From the NCBI GenBank assembly GCA_001931905.2, contig MSJI02000756.1:23992-87991 (forward strand): a stretch of 64,000 nt of DNA, written 5' to 3'. Position 1 is the stretch's first letter. Every line of letters starts with the position of its first letter. The notes beneath the pieces are model-generated. The model saw only the letters and a program-made list of their open reading frames with translations. It did no database searches and was not told where the DNA came from. Position numbers and translations under genes: made by a program. This DNA is from Cladosporium sp. IMV 00045. Taxonomy: Eukaryota; Ascomycota; Dothideomycetes; Cladosporiales; Cladosporiaceae. Positions 1 to 10,869 of this stretch are shown in pieces.

Positions 1-537
1 TGAACGCAGCTGTCTTCTTCATCTGGTTCTTCATCTTGTGGTGGTGCTTCTTCGTCGACGCCACGCAGTACGTCTACGTGAGTGAGATCTGGCCAAACCA
101 CTTGCGCTCGCAGGGCACGGCGTGGGGTCTTGCTTTCTTCTATCTAGCCTCGGAAATTACACTCGTGGCTGCGCCTGTGGCTTTGAATAGTATTGGGTGG
201 CGGTTCTATCTGGTGTTGATCATCCCCTCGGTCTGCTATATCATAGCCATATGGTTCTTGTTTCCGGTAAGCATGGAACTACGAACAAAACATCCACGCA
301 TCGCTGACACTCATACAGGAGACAAAAGGTCGGACCCTGGAAGAGATAGGCTCGCTGTTTGGTGACGAACATGTCGCCAGTCACTGGTATGGAATCAGCG
401 AGGAAGAGAAGGCGGAGATTGCGAGGAACGCTCTGCAGATGACCAAGTCTGGCCGCATTCCGCAGCCCAATGTCTCTTCAGGCGATGCAGAGAAGGATGA
501 AGGCTCGCGAATGGAACATGTAGAGTCGACATCTTAG
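1..537 (+). CDS. MFS sugar transporter, C-terminal part (cut by window edge)
   Basis: This is the 3' end of a major facilitator superfamily sugar/H+ symporter of the plasma membrane. Exons are 1-266 and 319-537; the intron 267-318 has GT..AG ends. The spliced product reads through the family signature PETKGRTLEEI, split by the intron after the proline codon. Before it lie two hydrophobic helices (positions about 3-50 and 135-265) with the YVSEIWPNHLRSQG loop typical of the helix 10-11 region of sugar porters. The tail is about 70 residues, hydrophilic and cytosolic, and ends at TAG 535-537. The substrate cannot be told from this fragment; the relation to the sugar porter family is clear. Confidence 0.88.
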
Positions 538-630
538 ACTTCAGTAGCATTCACCTTGCGCTGGCAACGCAAAACGCTTGAGAAGAATGGAACCGCGACC
601 CCAGGCCAATCATATTCGACACTGCAAGCA

Positions 631-2482
631 TCAAAAAGGAACAGGAATGTTCCGATCCAAGTATCCCTCCCAGCGCGGAGGATGTTTCGACCTCTGATAA
701 AGCGAATCCGTACGAATCATCAAATCCTCAAGAGCAGACGCATACTTGACAAGCGTCGCTTCACTAAAAGCTGTACCCAGCAAAGCCAACCCAAACGGCA
801 TCCCGCTGTCCGAATGTACAGAGGCCGGGATTGTGATGATGGGATATCCAGCCTGCGCGGCAATCTGTACACTCTGCGCGACGTCCGGTGGGATCAGCAA
901 GGCATCCAGCTGGTGTCCGTCATGGCTGAGCGCAGCATCAATGCCCTCTTCGCGCGAGGTACGCTGGCAGAAAGACAGGCTTGCCAGTATGTTTCGTTCC
1001 GGATACCCTTGTCTCACAGCTCCAAGGAAGACATCTTGCCCAGAGCCGAATGCAGGATGAATGCCGGGAGCGCCACCTTCGCTGCCGAGATTGTCTTCGT
1101 TGTATTTGACGATATCTTCCAGAGAGCGCATGTCGGTGTTTGAGAGTTCGGCGAGATATGTCGCGATATTATTGTAAAAGTCGACTTAACATATGTGAAT
1201 TCTGATTCGTTGGGGTACCCTCTGTTTCGGCCGTAGTCCCTGGCATGTAGGGTCAGTTACTCAGTCGTAATGAGGTCGCGTGAGGAGAATCGTACCAGTC
1301 CCAGCCAGTAGGGCTCACTACTGTCTCATGGTGAGGAAGCTCCGTGCCGTTGATTATACTTGCCCCTGCTGCTCTGATGATCTCTAGCATATCATCGAGT
1401 ATCTCGAGCTGCTCTGCATCTGCATATTTCCAGAACGATTTCCAAGGGATTCCGAACATGGCACCTTGTAGCGCATCCGCGTTGTTGAGGAACTGAGTGT
1501 AGCCCTTCAATGGCGTTTTCTCAGCTTGAGCTAGTGTATAATTGTCGCGTTCATCAATGCCGTATATGGCATCAAGCACGTACACTGCATCGGCAACTGT
1601 CTTCCCAAAGACCCCGACTGTATCTTGATGTTCACTTTCTGGAATGACTCCAGCTCGCGACGTCAAACCGACGGTGGGCTTGATGCCAACGATCGCATTC
1701 CGCATGGCAGGGTTGATAACGCTTCCATCAGTCTCAGTACCTAGACTGAATGGGACGACATTATTCGAAACAGCTATAGCACTGCCCGAGCTACTGCCGC
1801 CAGGGTTGACGCTGAAGTTGTATGGACTCCTCGCCTGTCCGCCTCGCGCAGAGTAACCTTCAGAGTAATTGCTGCTCCGAACATCGGCCCATTCACTCAA
1901 GGTAGCCTTACCTAGAAGAACAGCACCGGCTTCGCGCAATTTGCGGACGACGAACGCATCGCCAGGTACCATGGAACCTAGAAGAGCCCAGCTGCCGGCG
2001 GTTGTCTGCATTTTGTCCATGGAAGCGATGTTATCTTTTACCAGGCAAGGAATGCCGTGCAATTTTGATCGAACATGGCCATTGCGTCGTTCAAAATCAA
2101 GGAATTCAGCGATTTCGAGCGCGTCTGGGTTCATTTCGAGCACAGAGCTGGTCGTCTTTGGGTCAGTCCCTTCGCAGGCACAGAAGCACTCTTCCATGTC
2201 TCTTACTTGATGTATGGATTTGTTTGGAAGACTCGCTGCATGAAGCAAGTGACAGCTCTACGCTTGACACATTGCTACGGGTCATGTATGTTGCAAGTCA
2301 TCGATAGTGGCATCTTCGATGGTAATGCCGTTGCAAAGAGGCATTGAGTGCCAATTGGTAGTCGAGACATTGCTATACGCCGTAGGAAGAGACGATGTTC
2401 GGAGAAAATCTTCGTTAACTTGACTGTTACCTATGGCCAACAACGTGGAGGCAACTCCCCAAATGAAAGATAAGTTGAACAT
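631..2482 (-). CDS. Amidase-signature family enzyme, possibly frameshifted near its N terminus
   Basis: Amidase-signature serine hydrolase, which hydrolyses carboxamides with a Ser-cisSer-Lys triad. The main part (2147 to 1261, then 1184 to 631 after intron 1260-1185) carries the triad: Lys in LVKDNI, cis-Ser in GGSSSGSA and nucleophile in TDGSV, followed by GIKPTVGLTSR. The C-terminal exon has PGIHPAFGSGQDVF. A first segment starts at ATG 2482 with a secretion signal-like stretch (MFNLSFIWGVASTLLAIG) and reaches ATIDDLQ, as in fungal homologues. Intron 2206-2148 joins QTNPYI to SVLEMNPDAL. Between about 2284 and 2230 the homologous reading needs two single-base shifts: DLQH is followed by TGA at 2284-2282, MTRSNVSSVEL lies in the next frame, and VFQTNPYI in the third. 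I see no intron that repairs this. Either two deletions have broken the gene or the sequence has errors there. The substrate is unknown. Confidence 0.75.
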
Positions 2483-2911
2483 AGTGATCTGATTTCAAGT
2501 ATCGATGATATGACGAATGTCAGCCGGGGAAATCAAGTAGATAGGTATCCTGGAAGTGCAAAGGTTCAGATGGCCATTTCAAAGCTTGAAGCGACAGTGA
2601 TGCGAACACAGAGACAGCTGTACATGTGTGCACCGTGAAGTGTGTGACTGATGATTGTATTAAGGTGTCTCCATGGGTTCCACCTAAAGCGAAGTTGAAT
2701 CCACCAGCAAGCCCCACCGACGCTGCGAGCCGCCCGCCACCAGCCTAGCCCGCCAAGATTTTTCCAATTCTGCACCCACCGCTCATGAACGGACCCTCTC
2801 AGCGCATCGCCGAACAGAAGTCCTTCCAGCCCAGCAAGACGTAGGATACCCATCTCTTTGCGTCCACTCGATCACGACACACCTCTCCTCCCTCCGACAA
2901 ATACCGACAAA
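2483..2911. other. Shared upstream region of amidase and RPL22
   Basis: Non-coding gap between two divergent genes. It must hold the promoters of both. The last 60 bases before the RPL22 start are rich in C and A, as is usual for fungal ribosomal protein leaders. I see no clear TATA element or repeat. Confidence 0.5.
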
Positions 2912-3527
2912 ATGGTGCAAGGACCTGTACGTATCTCGCTTTGCTGCGCCGCTCCGACAGTGCCTTGAAAGAGAGGCTCTGATCGGCAGCGCGCAAGAAG
3001 AAAAATTCCATGCGCAGCAGGCTTGAGAGCAGTATACTGAGACCGATGCAGAAGAACCCCACTGCTGGCGGCGGCGGCCTGAAGGGTGGCCCCAAGAAGA
3101 ACCAGAAGATCACCAAGAAGGTACGGACAATCTTGCGACTCCCAATGGGTTGGCATTTCGCCCGTCGAAAAGTCGCAAATCACTAACACAGATCTTGCAA
3201 CAGTTCATCATCAACGCCACCCAGCCCGTGAACGACCGCATCTTCGACGCCAGCGCCTTCACCACCTTCCTGCAGCAGCGCATCAAGGTCGACGGCCTCA
3301 CCGGCAACCTCGGCGAGCGCATCAACGTCACCAACCTCGGCGACGGCCGCATCGAGGTCGTCGCTCACCAGGAGTTCTCCGGTCGCTACCTCAAGTACCT
3401 GACCAAGAAGTTCCTCAAGAAGCAGCAGCTCCGTGACTGGCTCCGCGTCGTCGCCACCAACAAGGGCGAGTACAGCCTCAAGTTCTTCAACGTTGTTGGT
3501 GAGGAGGGTGAGGAGGAGGAGGACTAA
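2912..3527 (+). CDS. RPL22: 60S ribosomal protein L22 (eL22)
   Basis: Component of the cytosolic large ribosomal subunit. Exons are 2912-2926, 3052-3120 and 3204-3527, giving 135 residues. The body FIINATQPVNDRIFDASAF through YLKYLTKKFLKKQQLRDWLRVV is unmistakable eL22, and the protein ends in the usual acidic tail (EEGEEEED). The first exon codes only five residues (MVQGP). The second gives a Gly/Lys-rich extension (GGGGLKGGPKKNQK), longer than in yeast. Both introns have GT..AG ends, and the second has a CTAAC branch site at 3183-3187. Short 5' exons and high codon bias (mostly C or G at third positions in exon 3) fit a highly expressed ribosomal gene. Confidence 0.96.
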
Positions 3528-4018
3528 GCGTATCGCTTGGTTCGCCCTTCCCTCTCGAATCATTAAGATGGGACGGATTTTTTTTTTTCTTTAGGTAGCA
3601 GGGATAAATGAAAAAACCTTTGCTGGCTAGAACTTTTTCGTCAAGATGTGTGTTGTTTGCTGTGAATTTGCGAAAAGTCACGTGATAAATCGCTGTATGC
3701 GGCTTCTGAAATATCACGAGGATATCCAAGTCAACTGCATGTCATCCGATAAGCGAGGGCATCGCCGGACTTACGACTTCAAACGCTGTTCCCCATTGCA
3801 CTGGTGAGAAATGGCAGTCTCCCAGACTGGACAATTAATATACGATCAATACGCAAAACGTATGTAATTCATGAACAACCCGTAGATCATCCTAAGAAGC
3901 AATATTTAAATCTAAAAGACAAATCTTCACATGAGATACAGCGCCATTATTCCCCGTCCATCCACATAAGAAAACACCGGAAGCGCCTGTAAGAAGGGCA
4001 AGGACATCAAGACACGCT
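3528..4018. other. Convergent intergenic region
   Basis: This gap separates the 3' ends of RPL22 and the aspartic-protease-like gene and should hold both 3' untranslated regions. A T-rich run at about 3580-3593 follows the RPL22 stop. The decamer gtcacgtgat at 3677-3686 contains a CACGTG E-box. No gene is visible. Confidence 0.5.
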
Positions 4019-5867
4019 TCACCTCTTGACATCCGTCTCAACGCTCCTCCTCCCCGGCCCCAACTCTTGCACCTCGCTACCCTCCATCTCATAAACGGGC
4101 GTAGAGCCATGCATTTCATGCGCGCCGCCCTTCCCAGGCCCAAAGTACCCCCCGCCTTCCATCTCAGAATACCCGACCTTATTCGGATCCATCTTGTAGG
4201 GCGAATCCATCTCCGCAGGCGCGAGTTTATGCTGAGCCGTGAGCTCGTGGATCTCCGCATCGCTGGCCAGCTCGCCTCCCAGCGGCTGTGAGATGAAGGG
4301 CTTGCCTTCGCCTTCGCCGCCGTCGACGGACTTGGTCTCGTTGTCTGTCGACGCGAGGTGCGCGGCTGCGGAAGTCGCCTTGCGCTTTTGCTTGCGGCGG
4401 TGAATGAGCCAGAGCGCGAGGCCGAGGAGCGCGATGGCCGCGACGATGCCAATTACAAGGCCCGCGATGGCGCCCGCAGAGATAGGGGAGCCGGAGGACT
4501 CCCTCTGCGCATTCTCTACGGCAGCCGTGTTGTTGGGCGAGAGGATTGAGTGGATCGAGGTGGTGTGCACGGCTGTTTCGTCCCAGGCGCAGGGTGCGAC
4601 GGTGAAATTACCGCGGTCGTAGTCGGCGATCAGGTAGGCTTCTTGGAAGAAAGCGCGGCCTAGGGTGTATTGCGTATCATTTGCGGCGCGTTGGAGTGGG
4701 AAGTAGTGTTCTACGGTGTTGTTGGTGACGATGGGGTAATGCGCGGTGAGGTCGAAGGCGCCGTAAGGGAGGGTGATATCAACTTCGTCGCCGGCGGAGT
4801 TGACGAGGGTGAAGGTGACTTCGGGGTCAAGTTCGGTGAGATTTTCGTGCAAGGTGTCGTTGACGAGGTAGCGAGAGGTAAGGTTGTCGTATGTCAGATT
4901 GAAGGCGTTTTCAAATGCCTCGCAGGCAGACTCTGGCAACCAGATTTGGGGCGTGGTGCTGTCAAGGTAGATGCTAATTTGACCGTCGGGGAGAAGGTTT
5001 AAAGGAGAGGATTTATCGGTTGTAATTGATTTGAGATTAACCAGGAGGTCGCGCGAGATGTCCGGATAGAAACTGAAAGATGTGTTGGTCGGCTCGAATC
5101 TGTTCTCATCGTAACCACCCAGAGTCAAAGAGCCAAAGACTTTGTTGAAGCGGTACTGATTGCCCGCTGTGTATCCATATGAGCGGCTGGGAATCTTGTC
5201 TGTGTCGTAGAGTGTCTGCATAAACGAGGGCTGAGGGGCGTTCAAGTGGGTGAAATTGGTGGGCAGTGGGTTGAGTCCAAAGACGCCTATCCAGTAATTT
5301 GAGTCGGCAATGTCGAAGAGTGGCATATGTGTGATCTCGGGGCCACCAGAGCCCTGCCATCCGAGCGTAATGTCTTCATACCCTCCATAGCCACTGGTTT
5401 CCAAGCCCAGGTTGGACTCAATTTCCATGTCATACCTGGATTCCGGGACGTATGTAACGCTGTCGTTTTGGTTGTAAATGAAGCCGCGATTGTTTCCACA
5501 ATCTTCCACGTAGTAGGGTGGGCATCCTTGATCGTTGATCACCCAAGTATTATACGCCGCAGTCGAAGGCATCACGCGAACATTTTGTTTCTGAACGGTG
5601 CCGCCGCCGAGCTGCAGCGGAAATGAAGACCAAGGGCCATCTGTTATAGTCTCAGCACCGTAATATTGCACCGATTTACTCTGCGATAGTCTTACCAATG
5701 CCATCCCAGTACTCGCTCGGCCCAATACTAATCGCAGCCGGGATGGTCACGTTCTCATTCCCGTCCTCTCGGCGCAAAAGCCGTCTTCCCAAGCTCTTTC
5801 CCCTCAAGTCCGGCAACGAGAGTGCAGCAGCGCATTGCGCAAAAACCAGAAGACCGCGGACACCCAT
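4019..5867 (-). CDS. Membrane-anchored pepsin-like protein, probably catalytically inactive
   Basis: Exons 5867-5696 and 5640-4019 (55-nt intron) give about 597 residues. The product has a signal peptide (MGVRGLLVFAQCAAALS), an ectodomain related to pepsin-family (A1) aspartic peptidases (EYWDGIDGPWSSFPLQLGGG at its start), many N-glycosylation sequons, one transmembrane helix (AGAIAGLVIGIVAAIALLGL) and a basic stop-transfer RRKQKRK. A cytosolic tail of about 110 residues follows with repeated EM/YEM motifs. The position of the first catalytic DTG reads MPSTAAYNTWV, so the Asp is replaced. The second site reads IYLDSTTPQIW and keeps an Asp. A bilobal protease needs both, so a binding or sensing role at the cell surface is more likely than proteolysis. 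The join across the intron (WDGI to DGPWSS) restores the family pattern, which supports the model. Confidence 0.85.
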
Positions 5868-7048
5868 CGAGGGCCGCGTTGTAAGGTGAATATGCGCCAG
5901 GTAGAGAACCAGAGGTCTGGTCGGTGGTCTATCGATATGCGGAAAAGCTGACGGCGTGATTAGGCGAGAAGCGATCTAGTCGATATGGCGCATTCTACAG
6001 CGCAACGAGCGTGGTGTAACAGCGAATGTGAAGTGAGAAAGAAAGAGAGTGGTGAGTGGTAGAGGGTGGAAGCGCCCGTAACTATGCGCTATGCGCCCAA
6101 ACGAAGGTTGCAGGCCATCCTGGGGGGCTGATGGTTCAGCTCGTACTTTAACCGCGAGAGGATTTGCGCCAGACCATTTGCGTGAGGTTTTTTAATCAAT
6201 CCAAGTTCGAGCCTCAACCATGCATTTGTGAATGGAACGAGGTTTTGATCTATATTCGCAGGGGAATTACTCGGTGACATTTTTCCAGTATCAATTGTTC
6301 GTATAATCATTGCTCAGATAACGCCTTCGACGTTTCTTCATTTCATCAAAGGCTCGGTCGTTTCGCCTCGGTCTCTCGAATCAGTTTGCCCCCAAATCTA
6401 AAAATAGCACATCCTTACCAGGCCCTAACATCCATTCAAGCAAATCTCCACTGCATGCTGCCTCACATACATGTATTGTCCCGTTGGAAGAGCTCCCCGC
6501 CTTATCGTTCAGCAAGAACGATGGTCTTGCACTTGCAAGGTACTTCGTATGAACATACAGCCTTGTTTTCCCAAGCAACCAGAGTTCTTTGTGGTTCTCC
6601 TACCGACAATGATCTTCATTGCGGTAACAAACGACCTGATGATCGAGGGTGTAACATTGATTACGCATCACTTATCGCTTCCACCAACATCTTCGCTAAA
6701 CTCCGTGAAGGAAGACGTGAAGTTGGTTGAAGTACTCGAGTTGCAAGACTGATCACCTAAAGTTACGATGCCCAGGTATACAGGGGTCCACCAGAGCTTC
6801 GATTCCTCGCTCGCCAGGACGCAACGAATTCATTCAGTCGACCTTTGCCTCGAATGCTTGCGTTATTGTACTCAAGGGTGCTCCAAGAGCGACGTCGCCC
6901 AGAAGTCTGCAAACCCAACGATAATGGTGGTATTCGGAGGTGGTCAGCCAAATAATGATTGTGTGAATATCTGTGCCTCGTGTGAAATTGCCAGAGCTCG
7001 TGTTGATACTGTACATGTTTTGATATGCTTAATGAAAGCTGACATAAT
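5868..7048. other. Intergenic region, no gene recognised
   Basis: About 1.2 kb between the start of the aspartic-protease-like gene and the stop of the bL9m gene. Open frames here are short, lack family features and have no consistent codon bias. I see no tRNA, repeat array or transposon remnant. Confidence 0.5.
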
Positions 7049-7984
7049 TTACAATTCCTGCGCGTGCACCCTGATGGTCCTCCTCAGAGGAGCCTCGACG
7101 CCCTGTACTGTAACCTCGAAGACATAGCTGCCAACGTTCTTCACCCTGCCCATCATCTCAACATCCTCGCCGGCATTAATAAACTGGATGTCCGTCTCCG
7201 CAATCGCCACTCTGGCGGACTCTTCATTGTTCTCCATCGAGGTGCGCACAGCCGCCAGGATGTCCTGCGTGCTGACACTGCCGTAGATGCCTTGAAACTG
7301 AGGCGTCTTGGGCTTCTCCTTTCTCTGCCTTGCAGCAAACATCTCAGCTGCCGCTCCTCTGCCGATGGCCTGCTCGCGCTTGGGTTCGGGTTCCTCCTGC
7401 TTGGGCTCTTCTGGGAGAGGTTGTCGGTAGAAGTCCAGGATCTTAGGCACGAAGATGTCGAGGAGTTCCATGCTGCGTGCCGGTGACACCTTCTCAACCG
7501 GCGCCGTGCGCGGAGTCATCATATCCCTAAACTGCGCGTCCTTGTCTGCTTTGCTGAGAGCCTCCACCTGGACGGCCATATCTGTCATGCCGAATTCCAC
7601 ATCGCGCTCGATAGTCGTGTTGCTCATGCGGAGGGTGCGCAGCTCTGGTTGGGTGACGTACTCTGCGATGCCTCTTGGGAACCATTCGTTGCGCATGCGA
7701 CCTAAGGGTATGGGAACGAGAGCGCCTGGATCATGCTATGTCAACCATTGATCATCTGCAAATTACGAGCAGCGAGCCTCACCCTTCTTGCCAAAAGTCT
7801 TCATATCCTTCAGTAGCCTGACAGGCACTGCCGATGAAGTGTTCTTTGCCAGCTTCTTCTTTCCCCTAACTTGTTGTCCCAAGCCCGCGGCTCCAATGCC
7901 AGCTTCTTTGAATCCTCCGAATGCATAGCTGCGCACGCAGGCAGAGCACTGCGGCAGTAGGGTAGGTCGTAGAGGTGCCGCCAT
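7049..7984 (-). CDS. MRPL50: Mitochondrial large-subunit ribosomal protein bL9m
   Basis: Homologue of bacterial L9, part of the mitochondrial 54S subunit. Exons 7984-7783 and 7725-7049 with a 57-nt intron give 292 residues. The first exon has an Arg-rich presequence without acidic residues near its start (MAAPLRPTLLPQCSACVRSY), then the L9 N-terminal domain: VPVRLLKDMKTFGKKG, joined by splicing to ALVPIPLGRMRNEWFPRGIAEYV. This matches the bacterial pattern of a Gly-rich hinge followed by RN-x-(L/W)-x-P-x-x-x-A. The rest is a longer C-terminal region with a charged linker (EEPKQEEPEPKRE) and a C-terminal domain ending in a beta-rich stretch, typical of fungal bL9m. The intron splits the glycine codon after GKK. 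Confidence 0.88.
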
Positions 7985-8469
7985 TGTCTTGTGTGATCAA
8001 CAATGTGTCTCCGGCCAGACTTCCGCGTGGTCGATCAAGCTCACATCTCACGCAACTTCCGCGCATAGAAAAGTTTACGGAAGGTTTTGCGAGATCTTGA
8101 ACGAATCTCGGAACGCGCGTGCCTCGGTGTTAAGTCTTCACATTAGTCTCTGCCGCATTCGCTCTCCAGGCAGGGAACCGCTGACCATGGCCAAATAATT
8201 ACCTCTGCCTGATTTCGCCCTCCTTTCTTGACCATACATATGCTCACCGACGAGCGCAGACATGGCTACATCGCCTTCGCAAACGCAACTCGACATCACG
8301 GCTAGGAAATCGTGGAGATCTACCGACATCTTTAAGCCGAGCACACAATAGCCCTAAAGACGAAGGAAGAGGATCCCGACAACCGACACTCTAACAGGCA
8401 GTGAAACGGTGTCTACAGCTGCTGGAAAAATCAAGTTGCGCATAACGCACGCGATTTGTAACACCAAGG
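7985..8469. other. Divergent promoter region of bL9m and the ubiquitin protease
   Basis: Gap of 485 bases between two divergent genes. It must drive both. No open frame with family features, repeat or RNA gene is visible. Confidence 0.5.
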
Positions 8470-10398
8470 ATGCAAGAGAAACCACTTACCATCGCTGCCT
8501 ACGCAGCAGGCGCATCCTTGACTGCCGCAGCCTTGGTCTACGTCTTTGGCCCGACTTACTTCCTCGACGACGAGGCCGCAAATCCCTCTCGGAGTACGCG
8601 GAAAAAGGGTATCGTGGGACTGAGTAACCCGGCGAACGACTGTTTCATCAATTCGGTGCTGCAGGCCCTGGCTGGCCTTCCCGAACTGCGGGTATACTTG
8701 ATCCGCGAACTGCACCGAAGAAAGTTGGACGGACATGAATTGTATCTGGATATTGAGACGACCACGCAAGAGCTGCAGAAGACGGATAGCAAGCAACTTC
8801 CTGAGTGGAAGTTGCTGGGGTTGCAAAAGGGAATCATCACGGCTGGCCTGAAGGAGGTGCTAGACGCGCTGAACGAGAGACCCATATACAAGAAGACTAT
8901 ATCCGCCCAGGGCTTTATTAGAGTCGTGGAGGAGGCATTCAAGACAAGGGTCAGTCGATATCAACAGGATGCCCAGGAGTTCCTACAAATCGTTACTGAA
9001 CGATTGGACGACGAATATCATGCTGGGCGGAGAGTGCGGGAGTCAACTCGTCGCAAGCATGCTATCACTACCGCCAGTACTAGCCAAGTGAATCTGGACA
9101 AGTCTGAGGAAACGATCAAGGCGAAGACTTCAGCTTCTGCAATTACTGCAAACGGAGATGCCAAAGAGGCCGCAGAACAGTTGCTTGCATCGGAAGCGGT
9201 ATCCGATCAGATTGAGTCGGATGCCGGGCCGACAGACGACAAAGCAGAGCAGACTAGCGGCGACGACAACAACAACGAGACTGACGATGACGATGAGTCA
9301 GAAGCATATACTTTCCCTTTCGAAGGAAAGATCGAATCGCAGGTCGAGTGTTCGCATTGTCACTTCAAACCGAAGCCAGCGGGAAGCTCGTTCGTCACAA
9401 TGACTCTGAACGTTCCGAGCACGTCGTCTACGACTCTCAACGCTTGCTTCGATGGTATGCTCAAGGTCGAACACATTGACGATTACCGATGCGACCGATG
9501 CCGCTTAGACCACGCCCTCGATCACACCAACCGACAGCTTACGAAGACTAGCCTGACGACTGAGCAACGCAGCAAACTAGAGTCCGATCGATCTAAGATA
9601 GAGCAAGCAATCGCCAACGACCCGGAGAAGCCTCCTGAGGACGTACAGCTCCCTGACACTTCGCTGGCACCCAAACGCAGGATCTCCCGTCACATGCGCA
9701 TCTCCTCTTTCCCGCGCGTGCTTGCCATTCATCTTAACCGCTCGATTTGGGACCACACTTCCAGCTCCTCAAAAAACACGGCCAAAGTATCTTTCCCAGA
9801 GCGCCTCCCGCTCGGTGGCCTCTTAGATCGCAAGAACTACCGTCTCCTCTCCGTGGTCACTCACAAAGGTGGCCACAACAGCGGCCACTACGAGACTTTC
9901 CGTCGCCAATGGCTTAATGCACCATATTCGACTCCGAACAACATGGGTCGCGAGGGCATCTTCAGCCATCAAGCGAGCCCAATCCCCAGCCCACACATGT
10001 CAGCCGCTCCCAGTCCCCGTCTCGCAGCCAAAAGCTCTCAAAATACCATGCCATCGCCGCTCCGCCTCGACACTCCTTCCAGCTCTTCCAGCTCCCTGCG
10101 CATATCCATGGACAAGCGCCGCGCGCCCACCAGCGTGCCTTTCGACGCAATCCCTACACCGGGCCTTCCGACTCCACCTCTCGAGCGCGCTCAGACTGCC
10201 GACGGGCCGCCTCCGGGTAGGAAGCAGAGCGTCATCAGCAAAGCTGCGGATACCATCACTCGCAAGCGGAAGCCGCAAGATCGGTGGTGGCGCATCAGCG
10301 ATGACAAGGTCAAGGAGAGTAAGACTTCGGATGTGCTGGGGATGCAGAAGGAGGTCTATCTGCTTTTCTATGAGATCGTTGAGGATGGCAATGAGTGA
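8470..10398 (+). CDS. UBP16: Ubiquitin carboxyl-terminal hydrolase, UBP16/USP30-like
   Basis: Intronless gene of 642 residues, a USP-family cysteine protease that removes ubiquitin. An N-terminal hydrophobic helix (IAAYAAGASLTAAALVYVFGP, about residues 8-28) resembles the outer mitochondrial membrane anchor of yeast Ubp16 and animal USP30. The Cys box is GLSNPANDCFINSVLQAL with the nucleophile at Cys58. The region SRYQQDAQEFL follows. An acidic, low-complexity insert (about residues 190-280) separates this from a CxxC...CxxC zinc-binding pair (VECSHC and YRCDRC). The His box HKGGHNSGHYETF lies near residue 470 and is followed by a long Ser/Pro-rich insert before the terminal RWWRISDDKV motif. 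All catalytic elements are present. The assignment to UBP16 rests on the anchor and overall order; other USP types are less likely. Confidence 0.87.
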   Translation: MQEKPLTIAAYAAGASLTAAALVYVFGPTYFLDDEAANPSRSTRKKGIVGLSNPANDCFINSVLQALAGLPELRVYLIRELHRRKLDGHELYLDIETTTQELQKTDSKQLPEWKLLGLQKGIITAGLKEVLDALNERPIYKKTISAQGFIRVVEEAFKTRVSRYQQDAQEFLQIVTERLDDEYHAGRRVRESTRRKHAITTASTSQVNLDKSEETIKAKTSASAITANGDAKEAAEQLLASEAVSDQIESDAGPTDDKAEQTSGDDNNNETDDDDESEAYTFPFEGKIESQVECSHCHFKPKPAGSSFVTMTLNVPSTSSTTLNACFDGMLKVEHIDDYRCDRCRLDHALDHTNRQLTKTSLTTEQRSKLESDRSKIEQAIANDPEKPPEDVQLPDTSLAPKRRISRHMRISSFPRVLAIHLNRSIWDHTSSSSKNTAKVSFPERLPLGGLLDRKNYRLLSVVTHKGGHNSGHYETFRRQWLNAPYSTPNNMGREGIFSHQASPIPSPHMSAAPSPRLAAKSSQNTMPSPLRLDTPSSSSSSLRISMDKRRAPTSVPFDAIPTPGLPTPPLERAQTADGPPPGRKQSVISKAADTITRKRKPQDRWWRISDDKVKESKTSDVLGMQKEVYLLFYEIVEDGNE

Positions 10399-10869
10399 TT
10401 TTTGTAAGCTAGTACGGATTGAAAGGAAAATGAAAGGGTGGAGAGCAGTGATGGTTCACTGTCGTTGTTTTAGCGTGGCGTTTTCTGGCGTACGAGGGCA
10501 TTGCTGCTGGGTCTGGTAGTACACATCGGAGCGGGATTTCCCAGGACTGGGTGTATATACTGGTTTGTCATTTTGAGTTGCATATCTAGAAAATCTAGGA
10601 AGGACATCTTGTTCACAAAGTTACACCACGCTACGTCAATCACCCATTTGATCCAATGCGAGTAATGGCTGGTGAATTTCGTGCAGTTCCGGACTTGCAT
10701 GTTTACGATGTCAAATGCCCTCGGAGCGCAACGCAGCACGCGGACTTGTACTATTCTTGCAACAAATGCGTATGATCACTGTCCAAATGGAGAGGTGTTT
10801 TCTTGCATCTTGTGTACACTCATCCCGGGCATCATCTGTGATGATCGGTTTTCGGCTAGGGCAAGACGT

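Noticed and set aside
556..1143. Plus-strand open frame of about 195 codons
   Set aside because: It overlaps the amidase C-terminal exon on the opposite strand, which has clear family motifs. The plus frame has none.
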